64,000 bases of DNA, from assembly GCF_052857255.1 (NCBI RefSeq), contig NC_135502.1, positions 157,764,099 to 157,828,098 of the forward strand, in the 5' to 3' direction. The position numbers and the translations under genes are program-made. Origin of the DNA: Amblyomma americanum (taxonomy: Eukaryota; Arthropoda; Arachnida; Ixodida; Ixodidae). Shown piece after piece: positions 47,531-60,479 of the stretch (its first letter is position 1; every line of letters starts with the position of its first letter). The notes below the pieces were generated by a model. It did not search any database and had not been told where the DNA came from. It saw nothing but the letters and a program-made list of their open reading frames with translations.

Positions 47531-50500
47531 CATAGTGGAGAAATACCCTGTTGGAGAAACTTAATGTTGGATAAAGTGCAAGTTGGAGAAACTTCTTGAG
47601 AAACTTCATGTTGGACAATCTCCCTGTTGGACAAACTTAATGTTGAATAAAATCCACGTTGGAGAAACTCCTTCTTTATAAAGTCTGTTTGAGAAGCTCC
47701 ATGATAGAGACACTTCCGGTGTGGGAAACGCCTTGGAGAAACACTATGTTGGAGAAGCTCTATGCTTGAGAAACGCGGAGGTGAAGAAATTTCATTTTGC
47801 AAATACCCCATGTTGAAGTCCTTATTGGAGAAACTCCCTGTTGGACAAACTCCATTCTCGAGAAACTATGTTGGAGACACTTCATGTTAGAGAAACTCTC
47901 TGTTCAAGAAACTTCCTGTTAGAGAAACTCCTTGTTCGAGAAAGTTTTTGTTAAAGAAGTTTGAGAAACTCCGAGTAGGAGAAACTCTTTTGGAGAAAAT
48001 CTATGCTGGAACAGCTCCCTGTAGGAGAAACTCTTTGTTGAGGAAATCCATGCTGGAGAAATTCCAGGTTGGAGAAACTCCCTGCTGGTGAAACTCCAGT
48101 TGGAGAAAATTTATCTTGGGGAAACTCCCTGTTGAAGAAACTCCATGTTGGAGCAAAGCCTTTTTGGAGAAACGCCCTGTTGGAGAAACTCCATGTTGGA
48201 GAAATTCTCTGTACGAGACACTTCGTGTTTGATAAACTTCCTGTTGAAGAAACTCCATGTTGAGAAACTCCAGGTTAAAAAATTCTCTGTTGGAGAGACT
48301 TCATGTTGGAGAATCTCTCTGTTGGAGAAACTCCACGTTGGAGAAACTCCATGTTGGAGAATCTCCCTGTTGAAGAATTTTCCTTTTAGAGAAACTCTCT
48401 TTTCGAGAAACTGTATATTAGAAAAGACCTCTGTGAGAGAAACTCTCCATTGGAGAAACACGTTGTTGGAGAGACTCCATGTTTGAGAAACTCTATGGTG
48501 AAGAAAGTCTATGTTGCAGACACTCCCTGTTAAAAACTCCCTCCTGGAGAAACTTCCAGTTGGAGAAACACCCTGTTGAAGCTTCTTGTCGGAGAAAATT
48601 TATGTTCGAGAAGCTCTCTTTAGGAGAAACTTGCTGTTGGAGAAACTCTCTTTGGACAAACTTCCTGATTAAGAAGCTTTTGGGTAGAGAAACCCCATTT
48701 GGAGAAATTCTCTGTTGGAGAAACTTCATGTTGGAAAAACTCTATATTTAAGGAACTCTAAGTTGGAAAAACTTCATATGGGAGTCCATGTTTCAGAAGC
48801 TCCCTGCTGGAGAAAATTTCTGTTGGAGAAACTCTCAGCTGGACAAACTCCCTGTTGGACAATCTCCCTTTATTAGAAACTCTCCGTTGGAGAAACTCGA
48901 TGTTAATGAAACTCTGTTGGAGAAACTCACTGTTAGAGGAACTCTCTGATGGAGAACATCTCTGTTGCAGAAACCTCATTTGGAGCAAATCCTAGAAGGA
49001 GAAACTCCATGTTGGAGAAACTTTCTGTTAGGGACACTATGTTTTAGAAACTGCCAGTCGAACAAATTTCCTGTTGAGGAACTGCGTGCTGGAGGAACTC
49101 CATGTTGGAGAAACTATGTTGCAGAAACTCCATATTGGCGGAACTCTCTGTTGTAGAAACTCTTTATTGGAGAAAGTCCCTGTTGCAGAAACTCTATGTT
49201 GGAGGAAATGTCTCTTCGAGAAACTCTCTGTTAAAGAAAATTCCTGTTGGATAAACTTCATGTTGGAGAAAATCTCTGTTGCGAATCTCCCTGTTGGAGG
49301 AACTCCATGTTGATGAAACTCACTGTTGGATAAATTTCATGTTGCAGAAACTCCATGCTCGAGAATCTCCATGTTCGGAGAAACGCTATGTTTGTGAAAC
49401 TCTACGTTGCAGAAACTCCATGATGAAGAAACTGCCTGTTAGAGATTTTTCATGTTAGAGTAGCTCCCTCTTGAAGAAAATCCATGTTGGAGCAAATCCT
49501 TGTTGAAGAAACTCCATATTGGAGAAATTCCCTGTTAGGGAAACTTTTTGTTTGAGAAACTCTCTGAAGAAACTTTAAGTTTATAAACTCCATGCCGGAA
49601 AATATCCATGCTGGAGAAACTGCATGTTGGTTAATCTCTCTTTTGGAGAAACTCCCTGCTGGAGAAACTTTTTCTCAATGAAACTCAATAGTGGAGAATT
49701 TCCCCGTTAGCGGAACTCCCTGTTACATAACTTCTGTGTTAGAAAAACCCCTTTTGGAGCAAATCGTTCAAATTAGAGAAACTCTCTGTTAGGAACAGTT
49801 CATGTCGAAGAAACTTCCTGTTGCGAAAATCCATTCTGGAGAAAGTCCATGTTAGATAATCTCTATTTTGGAGAAACTTCATGTTAGAGAACTCAATGTT
49901 GGATAAATTATGTTGGAGAAATTCCCTGTTTAGAAACGCAAAGCTTGAGAAAATCCTTGCTAGAGGATTACCTTGTTCGAGAAACTACATTGGAAAAACT
50001 GTTGGAAAAACTCCATGTTAGAGAAACTCTCCGTTGAGAAACTCTTATGTTGGAGAACTGCAGATTGGAGAAACTCTCTGTTGAAGAAACTCTTTGTTGG
50101 AGAAACTTCCTGTTAGAGAACCTCCCTGTTTGAGAAATTCATGTTGAAGAAAATCCCTGTTGGATAAAATTAATCTTGGACAAAATCCCTGTTGGAGAAA
50201 CTCTGTGTTGGACAAACTCCCTGTGGGAGGTACTCCATGTTGAAGGATCTCACTGTTGAATAATTTTCATGTTACAGAAACTTTAGTTTTAGAGACAGTC
50301 CATCTTGAAGAAGCTCCTTGTTGGAGAAACTCTACTTTGGATAAACTCACTGTTGAAGAAACTCTCTGTTGGAAAACTCCACGCTGGATAAACTGTATGC
50401 TGGCGAAACTCCATGCTGGAGAAACAACATATTGGAGAATCTCCCTGTTTCAGAAATTTCCTGTTAGAGAATCTTCTTATTGGAGAAACACCCTGCTGGA

Positions 50501-53500
50501 CAAACTTCATGTTAGATAAATTTTACGTTGGAGAAATTCTCTGTTGGAGAAAGTCTTTATTGGAGAAGCTCCCTGTTGAACAAACTCACTGCTGGAGAAT
50601 ATCCAAGTTGGAGGAACTCTATTAAGAAAAAACTATATTTTGGAGAATCTCTGTTGGAAAACTCCTTGGAGAAACTCTATGTTGGAGATATTCCGTTTTA
50701 GAGAAACTCCCAATTGGAGAAAGTTCATGCTGGATAAACTCCACATTGGAGAATCTCTGTTTGAGAAGCTCCATGTTGGAGACACTTCATGCTGGAGAGA
50801 ATTTGTATTGCACAACCCCTCTGTTGGAGAAACTGTCAATCAGAGAAACTCCCTGTTGAGAAACTCTTTGTTGGGGAAGCTTCCTGTTGAAGCTCCCTGT
50901 CGGAGGAACTTCATTGAGAAACATCCTGTTGAGAATCTTTTTATTAGAGTAACTCCACTTTGCAGAAAGTCCCTGTTGGAGAAACTCCCTGCTGGAGAAA
51001 ATTTCTGTTGGAGAAACACCCTCTTGGTGAAACATTATGTTGGAAAACTCTATGTTGCTGAAGCTCTCTGTTGGAGAATCTCCCTGTTGGAGAAACTTCC
51101 TGTTGGAGAAATACCCTGTTGAAGGTCCCTGTCGCAGAAACTCATTGTTAAAAAACTGTTTTGTAGAAACTCTATGTTGGAGAATCACCATTTTGAAGAA
51201 AGTTCATGTTACCGAAACTCTCCATTGGAGGAACTCTCTGTTGGAGAAACTCAATGTTGGATAAACTTCATGTCAACGAAACTCTGTGTTGGAGAAATCC
51301 TGTTGGAGAAACTCTATTTTGGAGAAAGTTCGTGTTGGAGAAGCTCCGTGTGGCAGAAACTGCACGTTGGAGAAACTCTATGGTGAAAAAGTGAGTGTTG
51401 GTGAAATTCCCTGTTGGAGACACACCCTCTTCGAGAAAATGTATGTAGAAGAACCTCCCTGTTGGAGAAATTTTATGTTGGATAAACTCCTCGTTGGAGA
51501 AACTTCGTTTAGTAGGAAGTCGATGTTTGGGAAGCTCTCTGTTAGAGAAAATTTATGTTAGAGAACCTCTATATTTCAGAAACGCCCTATTAGCGAAAAT
51601 TCCTGTTGGTAAAAAGCCTTGGTGAAACTCTCTGTTGTAGAAACTCCCTGTTGTAGAAACTCCAGTATGGAGAAACTCCCTTTTGGAAAAACTCCATGCT
51701 GGATAATCTCTATGCTAGAGAAATTGTATGTTAGAGAATCCTCCTATTGGAGAAACATCCTGTTGGACAAACTCCATATTGGAGAAACTCCCTGTTGGAG
51801 GAATATTATGTTTGATAAACTCTATGTTGAAGAAACTCTTTGTTAGATATACTCCCTTGATGGACACTCCCTGTTAGAGAAACACCCTGTTAGAGAATCT
51901 TTCTATTGAAAACTCTATGTTGAACAAAATCCCTGTTGAGAAACTCCATGTTGGAAAAACTGCATGTAAAAATTTTTATGTTGTGCAAACTCCCTGTTGG
52001 AAAATCTCCCTGTTCTGTAACTTCCTGTTAGAGAAACTTCTTAGAGAAACTCCACGTTGGAGAAACTCACATTTGAGAAAATCCATGCTTGAGAAGCTTC
52101 CTATTAAAGAAACTCCATGTTGCAGAAGCTCGCTGTTGGAGAAACTCTTTGTTGAGAAACTCCATGGTGGAGAAATTCCTGGTTGGAGAAACTCCTTGTT
52201 GTTGAAACTCCAGTTGGAGAAACTCCCTATAGGAGAAATTTTATCTTGTAGAAACTCTCTGTTGGAGAAATTTCTCGTACGAGACACATCATGTTTGAGA
52301 AAATTCCTGTTGAAGAAACTTCACGTTGAGAAACTCTCTGTTAAAGAAACTCCATATTGGAGAAATTCTTTGTAGGATAAACTCTATGTTGGATAAGGTC
52401 CATGCTTAAGAAACCCCCTAGTGAAGAAACTTCATATTAAAGAATCTCTCTGTTGGAGAGACTCCATGTTGGAGAATCTCTCAGTTGGAGAAAATCAATG
52501 TTAATGAAACTTCATGTTGGAGAAACTCTATGTTAGAGAAACTACCTTCCAGAGAAACTGCAAGTTTGATAAGCTTCCTGTTGGAGAAACTTCATGTTGC
52601 AGAAACTCTCAATTGGAGAAACTCTCTCTTGGCGAGACTATGTTGGAGAAACTCCCTGTTGAGAAACTCTCTGTTGGAGAAACTTTATGTTGGATAAACT
52701 CCACGTTGGAGAAACTTCGTTTTGTAGAAAGTCTATGTTTGAAAAGCTCCCTGGTAGAGAAACATCTTGTTGGAGAAACTCTGTGTTACAGAAACTTCCT
52801 GCTGGAAAAACTTAGTGTTTGTGAAACGCCTTGGAGGAACTCTCTGTTGTAGAAACTCTAAGTTGGTGAAACTCCATTTTGGTGAAACTCTCTGTGGGAA
52901 AAACTCGATGCTGGATAAACTTCATGCTAGAGAAACTCTATGTTGAAGAATCTCTGTTGGAGAAAATCCTGGCTGGAAAAACTCCATATTATAGACAAAT
53001 CTGTTGGAGGAATTTTATATTTGATAAACTTCATGATGGTGAAACTCATTGTTGGAGGTGCTTCCTGTTATAAAAACTCCATGTTGAAGAAACTCCCTGT
53101 TAGAGAATCTTTCGATTGAAAAATTTCCATGTTGGAGAAAATTCCCGTTGAGAAACTCCATATTCGAAAAACCACAGGTTGTAGAAATTCCTTATGTTCT
53201 AGAAACTCTCTGTTGGAGAAACCCCCTGTTCTGATACTTCCTGTTGGAGAAACTTCTTGTTAGAGAAATTCCATGTTGGAGAAACTCCCAGTTGGAGAAA
53301 CACCTTGTTGAGCAACTCCATGGTGGAAAAATTTGAGGTTGGAGAAACTCCATGTTGGAGAAAATTCATCTTGGAGAAACTCCCTGTTGGAGAAATACCT
53401 TGTACGAGACAATTCATATTTGAGAAACTCCCTGTTCAAGAAACTTTCTGTTGAGAAACTCCATGCTGGAGAAACTCAAGGTTCGAAAAATTCTCTGTTG

Positions 53501-56500
53501 CAGAAACTTCATGTTGGAGAATCTCCCTGTTGCAGAAACTCCATATTGGTGAAATTCTTTGTTTGATAAACTCCATGTTTGAGAAACTCTCTGTTGGAGA
53601 AAATCTGTGTTGGAGAAACACCATGCTGTAGAAACAACCTTTCAGAGAAACTGCAAGATTGATAAGCTTCCTGTTGGAGCAACTCCATGTTGCAAAAATC
53701 TCCATGTTGCAGAAACTCTCCATTGGAGAGACTCAATATTGGAGAGACTCAATATTGGAGAAACTCCATGGTGGAGAAGCTCCATGTTGCAGAAACTCCC
53801 TGTTGCGAAACTAACTGTTGGAGAAACTTCCTGTTGGAGAAACACCCTGTTGAAGATGATTGTTGGAGAAACTTTATGTTGGAGAAATCTCTTTTAAAGA
53901 AATTTCATGTAGGAGAAACTACATTTTCGAAAAGGTCCCTGTTGGCAAACTTCATACTTCAAAAACTCCCTGCTGGAGAAAATTCCTGTTAGAGAAACTC
54001 TCTGTTGGACAAACTCTATGTTGAACAAACTCTCTCTTGAAGAACCACTTGGTTTGAGAAATTCTAGGTTGGTGAATTTCCCTGTTGGTGAAACTACAGT
54101 TGGAGAAACTACCTGTTGGAGAAAATTTAGCTTGGAGAAACTCCCTGTTAGGAAAAACTGTTAGGAGAAACTTCATGTTGGAGAATTTCTCTGTATGAGG
54201 CCCTTCATGTTCGAGAAACTCCCTGTTGAAGGAACTTCCTGTTGAGAAACTCTATGCTGGAGAAACTCCAGGTTCGAAAAAGTCACTGTTGGAGAAACTA
54301 TGTTGGAGAATCTGCCTGTTGGAGAACCTTGTTGGAGAAAGTGCGTGTTGGAGAACCTTCCTTTTGGAGAGTCGCTCTGTTGGTGAAACTTCATATTGGA
54401 GCAATTCTCTGTTGGCTAAACTTCATGTTGGATTGATCTCCTTTTAAGAAACTCCCTGTTGGAGAAACTCCATGTTAATGAAACTCCATGGTGGAGAAAC
54501 TCCCTGTTGGAGAAACTTCCACTTAGAGAAACTTCCTGTTAGAGACCTCTCTGTTGGAGAAACCTCATTTGGAGCAAATCCTTGTAGGAGGAACTCCATG
54601 TTGGAGAAAATCTATGTTAGGGACACTTGATGTTTTAGAAACTCCCACTCGAAAAACTTCCTGTTGAGAAACTCTATGCTGGAGAAACTCCATGTTGGAG
54701 AACCTCCATGATGGAGAAGCTTCATGGTGGGGAAACTCTGTTGGGAAAATGCCTGTTTGGAGAAGCAAAGTTTGAGAAACTCCTTGTTAAACTAACACCC
54801 TGTTCGAGAAACTACATTTGAGAAACTCTTTTGGAAAAACTTCATTTCAGAGAAACTCTCTGTTGGAGAAACTCTTTGTTGGTGAAACTCTGTTTTAGAG
54901 AAACTCTACGTTGGAGCAAAGGTCTGTTCGAGAAACTTCATGTTGGAGAAACTCCCTCTTGGAGGAACTCCATGTTGAAGAAACTCACTGTTGGATAAAT
55001 TTCATGTTGCAGAAACTTCCTGTTGGAGAAACTCCAAGTTTGGAGAAACGCCATGTTCGTGAGACTCTAGGTTGTAGAAACTCCACGTTGAAGAAACTTC
55101 CTGTTAGGGACACTTTATATTTGTGAAACTCCCTGAAGAAACTTCATGTTGATAAACTCCATGCTGGAGAAACTCCATTTTGGATAACCTCCATTTTGAA
55201 AAACCTTTATGTTGGAAAACTATGTTGGAGAAACACAGTGTTTACAAACGCCACGTTTGAGAAAATCTTTGTTAGAGGAACACCCTGTTCAAGGAACTAC
55301 GTTGGAGAAACTGTTGGAAAAACTCCATGTTAGAGAAACCAACTGTTGAGAAACTATATGTTGGAAAAACTCCAGATTTGCAAAAATCTCTGCTGGAGAA
55401 ACCCTTTGTTGGAGAAACTCTCTGTTGATGAAAACCCCTGTTGGATAAAATTCATGTTGGAATAAATCTCTGTCGGAGAAACTCCGTGTTGGACAATCTC
55501 TTTTTTGGAGGTGATTCATGCTGAATAAACTCACTGTTGAATAAATTTCATGTTGAAGAAGCTCCTTGTTGGAGAAAGTCTATTTTGGAGAAAATCCCTG
55601 TTGGAGAAGCTTCGTGTTGGAGAAATTCTCTGTTGGATAAATTTCATGTTTGAGAAACTAACTGATGAAGAATCTTCCTGATGAAAAAATTCCAAGCTGG
55701 ATAAACTCTATGCTCTCAAAACTCCGTGATGGAGAAACTATGTTGGAGAATCTCTCTGTTTTAGAAACTTCCTGTTAGAGAATCTCCACTTTGGAGAAAC
55801 TCCCTGTTGGACAAACTCCTTGTTGGATAAACTCCACGTCGGAGAAACTCCCTTTTGTAGAAAGTCTGTTTGAGAGGCTCCCTGTTAAAGAAACTTTATG
55901 TTGGAAAAACTAAGTTGTAGAAACTCTCTGTTGGAGAAACTATCTGCTGGTGAAACGCTTTGGAGAAACGCCCTGTGGTAGAAACTCTATGTTGGAGAAA
56001 CTCCGAGGTGGAGAAACTTCATGTTGCAGAAACCCCCTGTTGGAGGCAGTCCATATTAGAGAAACTCCCTGTTGCACAAATTCATGTTGGACAAACTCTC
56101 TGTTGGAGAATCCCCTGGTTTGAGAAACTCCTTTGAAAAGAAACTTCATTTTGGAGAAACTCCTTGTTGTAAAAACTCTACGGTGGGGAAACTTCATGTT
56201 GCAAATACAACGTGTTAGAGAAAATCTGTTCTGCAGAAACGCCCTGTTAGAGAAACTTCATGGTAGAGAAACTAATTGTTCGAGAAAATCATTGTTAGAG
56301 AAACTCCCTGTAGGAGAAACTCCCTGTTAGCGAAAGTCTTTATTGGAGAAACTCCATGTTGGAGAATCTCCCTATTAAAGAAACTTCATGTTGGGGAAAA
56401 TCCCCGATGAAAAACTGCCATTTCGACAAACTTCGGGTTAGAGACTATGTCGGAGAAGCGCCCCGTTGGAGAAAAAAAAAACCTGTTGAAGAAACTCCCT

Positions 56501-57996
56501 GTTCCAGGAACCTGCTCTTAGAGAAAACTCCTCTTAGAGAAACTACATGTCAGAGAAAGTCCCTGTAGGAGAAACACCATGTTGGACAAATCCTTGTTGG
56601 AGAAACTCCATGTTGGAGAATCTCCCTATTAGGAGGGAGACTTCATGTTTCAGACCCTCCCTGTTGAGGAAATTCCCTGCTGAAAAACTTCATGCTGGAG
56701 AAATTCTATGCTGGAGAAACTCCCTGTTGGAGAAACTGCCTGTTGGACAAAATTCATATTGGATAAACTCTCACTTGGAGGAATATCATTTTGAATAAAC
56801 TCCACGTTGGAGAAACTCAATGTTGGAGATACTCCATGTTATAGAAACTCCCTGTTGGAGAAAATTTCTGTTCTGAAACTTCCTGTTGGAGAAAATTCTT
56901 GTTAGAGAAACTATATGTTGAATAAATTCTATTTTGAAGATCATTCATGCTGGAGAAGCTCCCTGTTAGAGAAACTCTATGTTGCAGAAGCTCACTGTTG
57001 GAGAAACTCCTTGTTGAGCAACTCTATGGGATAGAAATTGCAGGTTGGAGAAACTCCCTGTTGGTGAAACTCCAGTTGGAGAAATTCCCAGTTGGAGAAC
57101 ATTTATCTTGGACAAACTCCCTGATGGAAAAACTTTATGTTGGAGAAATTCCATGTTGGAGAAATTCCCTGTATGTGACACTTCATGTTTGGGAAACTCC
57201 CTGTTGAAGAATCTTCCTGTTGGAAAAACTCCATGCTGGAGGAACTTAATGTAGGAGAATCTCCTTATTAGAGAAACTTCCGGTTGGACAAACTCAATAT
57301 TGGAAAAACTCTCTGTTGAAGGAATTTCATTTTGTATAAACTTTATGTTGGAGAAACTCAATGTTCGAGATACTCCATGTTATAGAAACTCCCTGTTGAA
57401 GACACTCCCTGCTAGATAATCTTTCTATTGAAAAAACTCGATGTTGGAGAAAATGACCATTGAGAAACTCTATATTGGAGAATCTGCAGGTTGAATTTTA
57501 GGTAGTAGAATCTCTCTGTTGGAGAAACTCCGTTCGAGAAACTTCCAGTTAGAGAAACTTCCTATTAAAGAGACTCGATTTGGAGAAACGCCCTGTAGGA
57601 GAAACTCCTTGTTGAAGAACTCCATGCTGCAGAAATTCCAGGTTGGAGAAACTTCCTGTTGGTAAAACTCCATGTTGGAGCAAAGCCTTTTGGAGAAACT
57701 CCCTGTTGGAGAAAGACCATCTTGGAGAAATTCCCTGTACGAGACACTTCATGTTTGAGAAACTCCCTGTTTATGAAACTCTCTGTTGAGAAACTACATG
57801 CTGGAGAAACTCTTTGTTCGAGAAAATCTCTGTTTTAGAAACTTCATGTTGGAGAATCTCCGTTGGAGAAACTCCATGTTGGAGAGACTCCACGATAGAG
57901 AATCTATCTGTTGGAGAATCCTCCTGTTGGAGTAAATTTTTTTTTGAGAAATACTATAATGGAGAAGCTCCTTGTTACAGAAACTCCATGTTGGAG

Positions 57997-58795
57997 TGAG
58001 TGAGTGAGTAAAAACTTTATTGAAAGAAAGTGTAGATTCGTGGTCAGTAAGTGAGGTCCAGACCATGTAGGTCTCGTACCGCACAGGCCCATTCGACAGC
58101 ATTGACTTGAGTGCCTCGGTCGTCGCTGACCTTTACTGAAAGCCACGCGTCAGGTGAGGGAGCAGCCATGAGATCTGGGGGTGGGGGATGTGCTTTACAG
58201 TCCCAGATTATGTGGTCTAAAGTAGCTCTTGCACCGCAGAAGCGGCAGTTAGGGCTGGAGGTTGTAATATGTGCGAGTACACATTCGGGTTGGGGAAAGA
58301 GTCGGTTTGTAGTCTTCTCCACGCCACCTGCTGCTCCCTTGACAGGGAGGGGTGCGGCGGCGGGAACTGCCTAAGTGCGAGTATAAAATGGGTGGCGTGG
58401 TCATGATAGGAGGTTAGCGCTTCACCGGTTGCCTCCGGGTTCGGACCGTCTACTGCTCGATCTTGTGCGTTGGCGGCCTCGTTTCCGGGGTTTCCGGCGT
58501 GCGCCGGGACCCATACCAGGTGAATGTCTCGGAGGGGGGATGTGTCTTTAACATTTTCCAGGATATTTCTGGCCGTGAGTAAGATGCGGCCTTTGGCAAA
58601 GTTTGCAATGGCATATTTGGAATCGCTAACGATGGTTGTAGCGTCCATAAAGGCGATAGCAGCTGCAATTGCAGCTTCTTCCGCGGTTTCCGCGTTCCTG
58701 GTAAATACTGCAGCGGCCATGAGTGGAGTGGCGGGGTCCGGGTCCTGAGGATGAGATACCCCACAGATGGCGAATCTGTGGGGGCTGTCTTGGTA
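57997..58795 (-). mobile_element. 5'-truncated LINE 3' end inserted in the satellite
   Basis: About 0.8 kb of unrelated sequence interrupts the array. On the minus strand it begins inside an RNase H domain and ends with AATAAA (58021-58016) and a short ACTCACTCACTC tail. The satellite word GTTGGAG occurs immediately on both sides (57990-57996 and 58796-58802), and the 16-bp phase resumes there, as expected for a 7-bp target-site duplication. The RNase H and CCHC finger point to an RNase-H-bearing non-LTR clade (I/R1/LOA-like); the exact clade was not assigned. Confidence 0.9.
58044..58790 (-). pseudogene. LINE RNase H domain and CCHC zinc finger
   Basis: The frame down to 58217 encodes an RNase H fold that would remove element RNA during cDNA synthesis: TAEEAAIAAAIAF (catalytic Glu), TTIVSDSKYAIANF (Asp) and LVWVPAHAGNPGNEAANAQDRA (HxGxxGNE with final Asp). 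The first strand with its Asp is missing because of 5' truncation. After a frameshift in the 58260-58300 area another frame (58322-58044) gives CRFCGARATLDHIIWDC, a C-x2-C-x6-H-x4-C finger typical of the ORF2 C-terminus, and the stop at 58044. Similar 'tick transposon' tails are, to my recollection, common in ixodid genomes. Confidence 0.88.
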
Positions 58796-60479
58796 GTTGG
58801 AGAAATATTCCATTGAAGGAACTCTCTATTGGAGAGATTCCACATTGGAGAAACTCCATGGCAGAGAAACTCCATGTTTCGAAAATTCCCTGTTGAGAAA
58901 CACCCTGTTGGAGAAACACCCTGTTGAAGCTCCTTGTCGGAGAAACTTCATGTTGGAGAAACTCTTTGTTCAACAAGCTCCATGTTGAACAAACTCCCTA
59001 TTGAAGAAACTTTTGGTTGGAGAAACCACATTTTGGAAAAACTGCATGTTGGAGAAACTCCCTGTTAGGGACACTTCGTGTTTGTTAAACTCCATGTTTC
59101 AGAAACTTCCTGCTGGAGAAAATTCCTATTGAAGAAACTCCTTGTTGAACAAGCTTCCTGTTGGACAAAATCTGTTGGAGAAACTCCTGGTTAGAGAAGC
59201 TCCATTAAAAAACTTTATTTTTGAGAAACTTCCTGTTGGAAAATCTTCATGTTGGAGAAACTCTGTATTGGAGATATTCCACGTTAGAGGAAATTCCTGT
59301 TGGAGAAACTCCCTGTTATAATAACTCTCTGTTGGAGAAACTATGTGCTTGAGAAACATTATGTAGGAGTAACTCCATGTTATAGAAACTTCCTGTAGGA
59401 GAAACTCTCTGTTAGAGAAAGTCTCTGTTGGAGAAACTCCACGTTGGAGGATCTCCCTGTTGGAGAAACTTCATGTTGGAGGAAATCCCCGTGAAACACT
59501 TACATTTAGAGAAACTCTAGGTTGGAGACTGTTGCAGAAACGCCCTGTTGGCAAAAATTTATGTTGGTGAAACTCCCTGTTCCAGAAACCTCCATTTAGA
59601 GAAAATTCCTATTAGAGAAACTCCATGTTAGAGAAAGTCCCTGTTTGAGAAACTCTCTGATGAGAAATTTCTTTTCGAGAAACTCCTTACTGGAGAAACT
59701 CATGTTTGAAAAACTCACTGTTGAAGAAACTCCCTGTTGACCAACTCCATGCTGGAGAAACTCCAAGTTAAAAAATCTCTGGTGGAGAAAATTCATGTTG
59801 GAGTATCTTCCTGTTGGAGAATCTCTCTGTTGGAGACACTTCATGTTGGAGAAACGCTATTGCGGAGAAACTGTATGTTGCAGAAGCTCCCTGATGAGAA
59901 CCTCACTGTTGGAGAAACTTCATGTTGGATAAACTCCATGTTGGAGAAACTCTATGGTAGAAAGTCTATGTTTGAGAAGGTTCCTGGTGAAGAAACTCCA
60001 TGTTGGAGAAACTCCATGTTGCAGAAGCTCCCTGATGAAGAAACTTCCTGTTGGCGAAACGCCTTGGATAAACTCCTTGTTGTAGAAACTCTATGTTTGA
60101 GAAACTGCATGTTGGAGAACCTCCGAGGGGGAGAAACTTCATGTTGCAGAAGCCTCCTGTTCGAGAATGTTCTTTTAGAGACACTCCCTGTTGAACATAC
60201 TTCCTTTTGGACAAACTCTCTGTTGGAGAATCTCCTGGTTGGAGAAACTTCTTTAAACATAAACTCTATTTTAGAGAAACTCGCTGTTGGAAAAACTTCG
60301 TTAGAAAAACTCCTTGTTAGAGAAACTCTTTGTTCGAGAAAATCTTTGTTATAGAAACTCTTTTGGAGCAACTTCATGTTGGAGAATATTCCTGTTGGAG
60401 AAACTCCTGTTGGAGAAAAAGAAACTCTCTTTTAGAGCAATTTTATGTTGGAGAAGTTCCCTGTTAGAGAAACTTCATG

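Larger units (their letters stand above)
57990..58802. other. 7-bp target-site duplication GTTGGAG
   Basis: GTTGGAG at 57990-57996 and 58796-58802 flanks the LINE insertion. Because the array is made of this word, the duplication is inferred from the phase: the unit is left at GGAG and resumed from GTTGGAGAAA. Confidence 0.65.
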
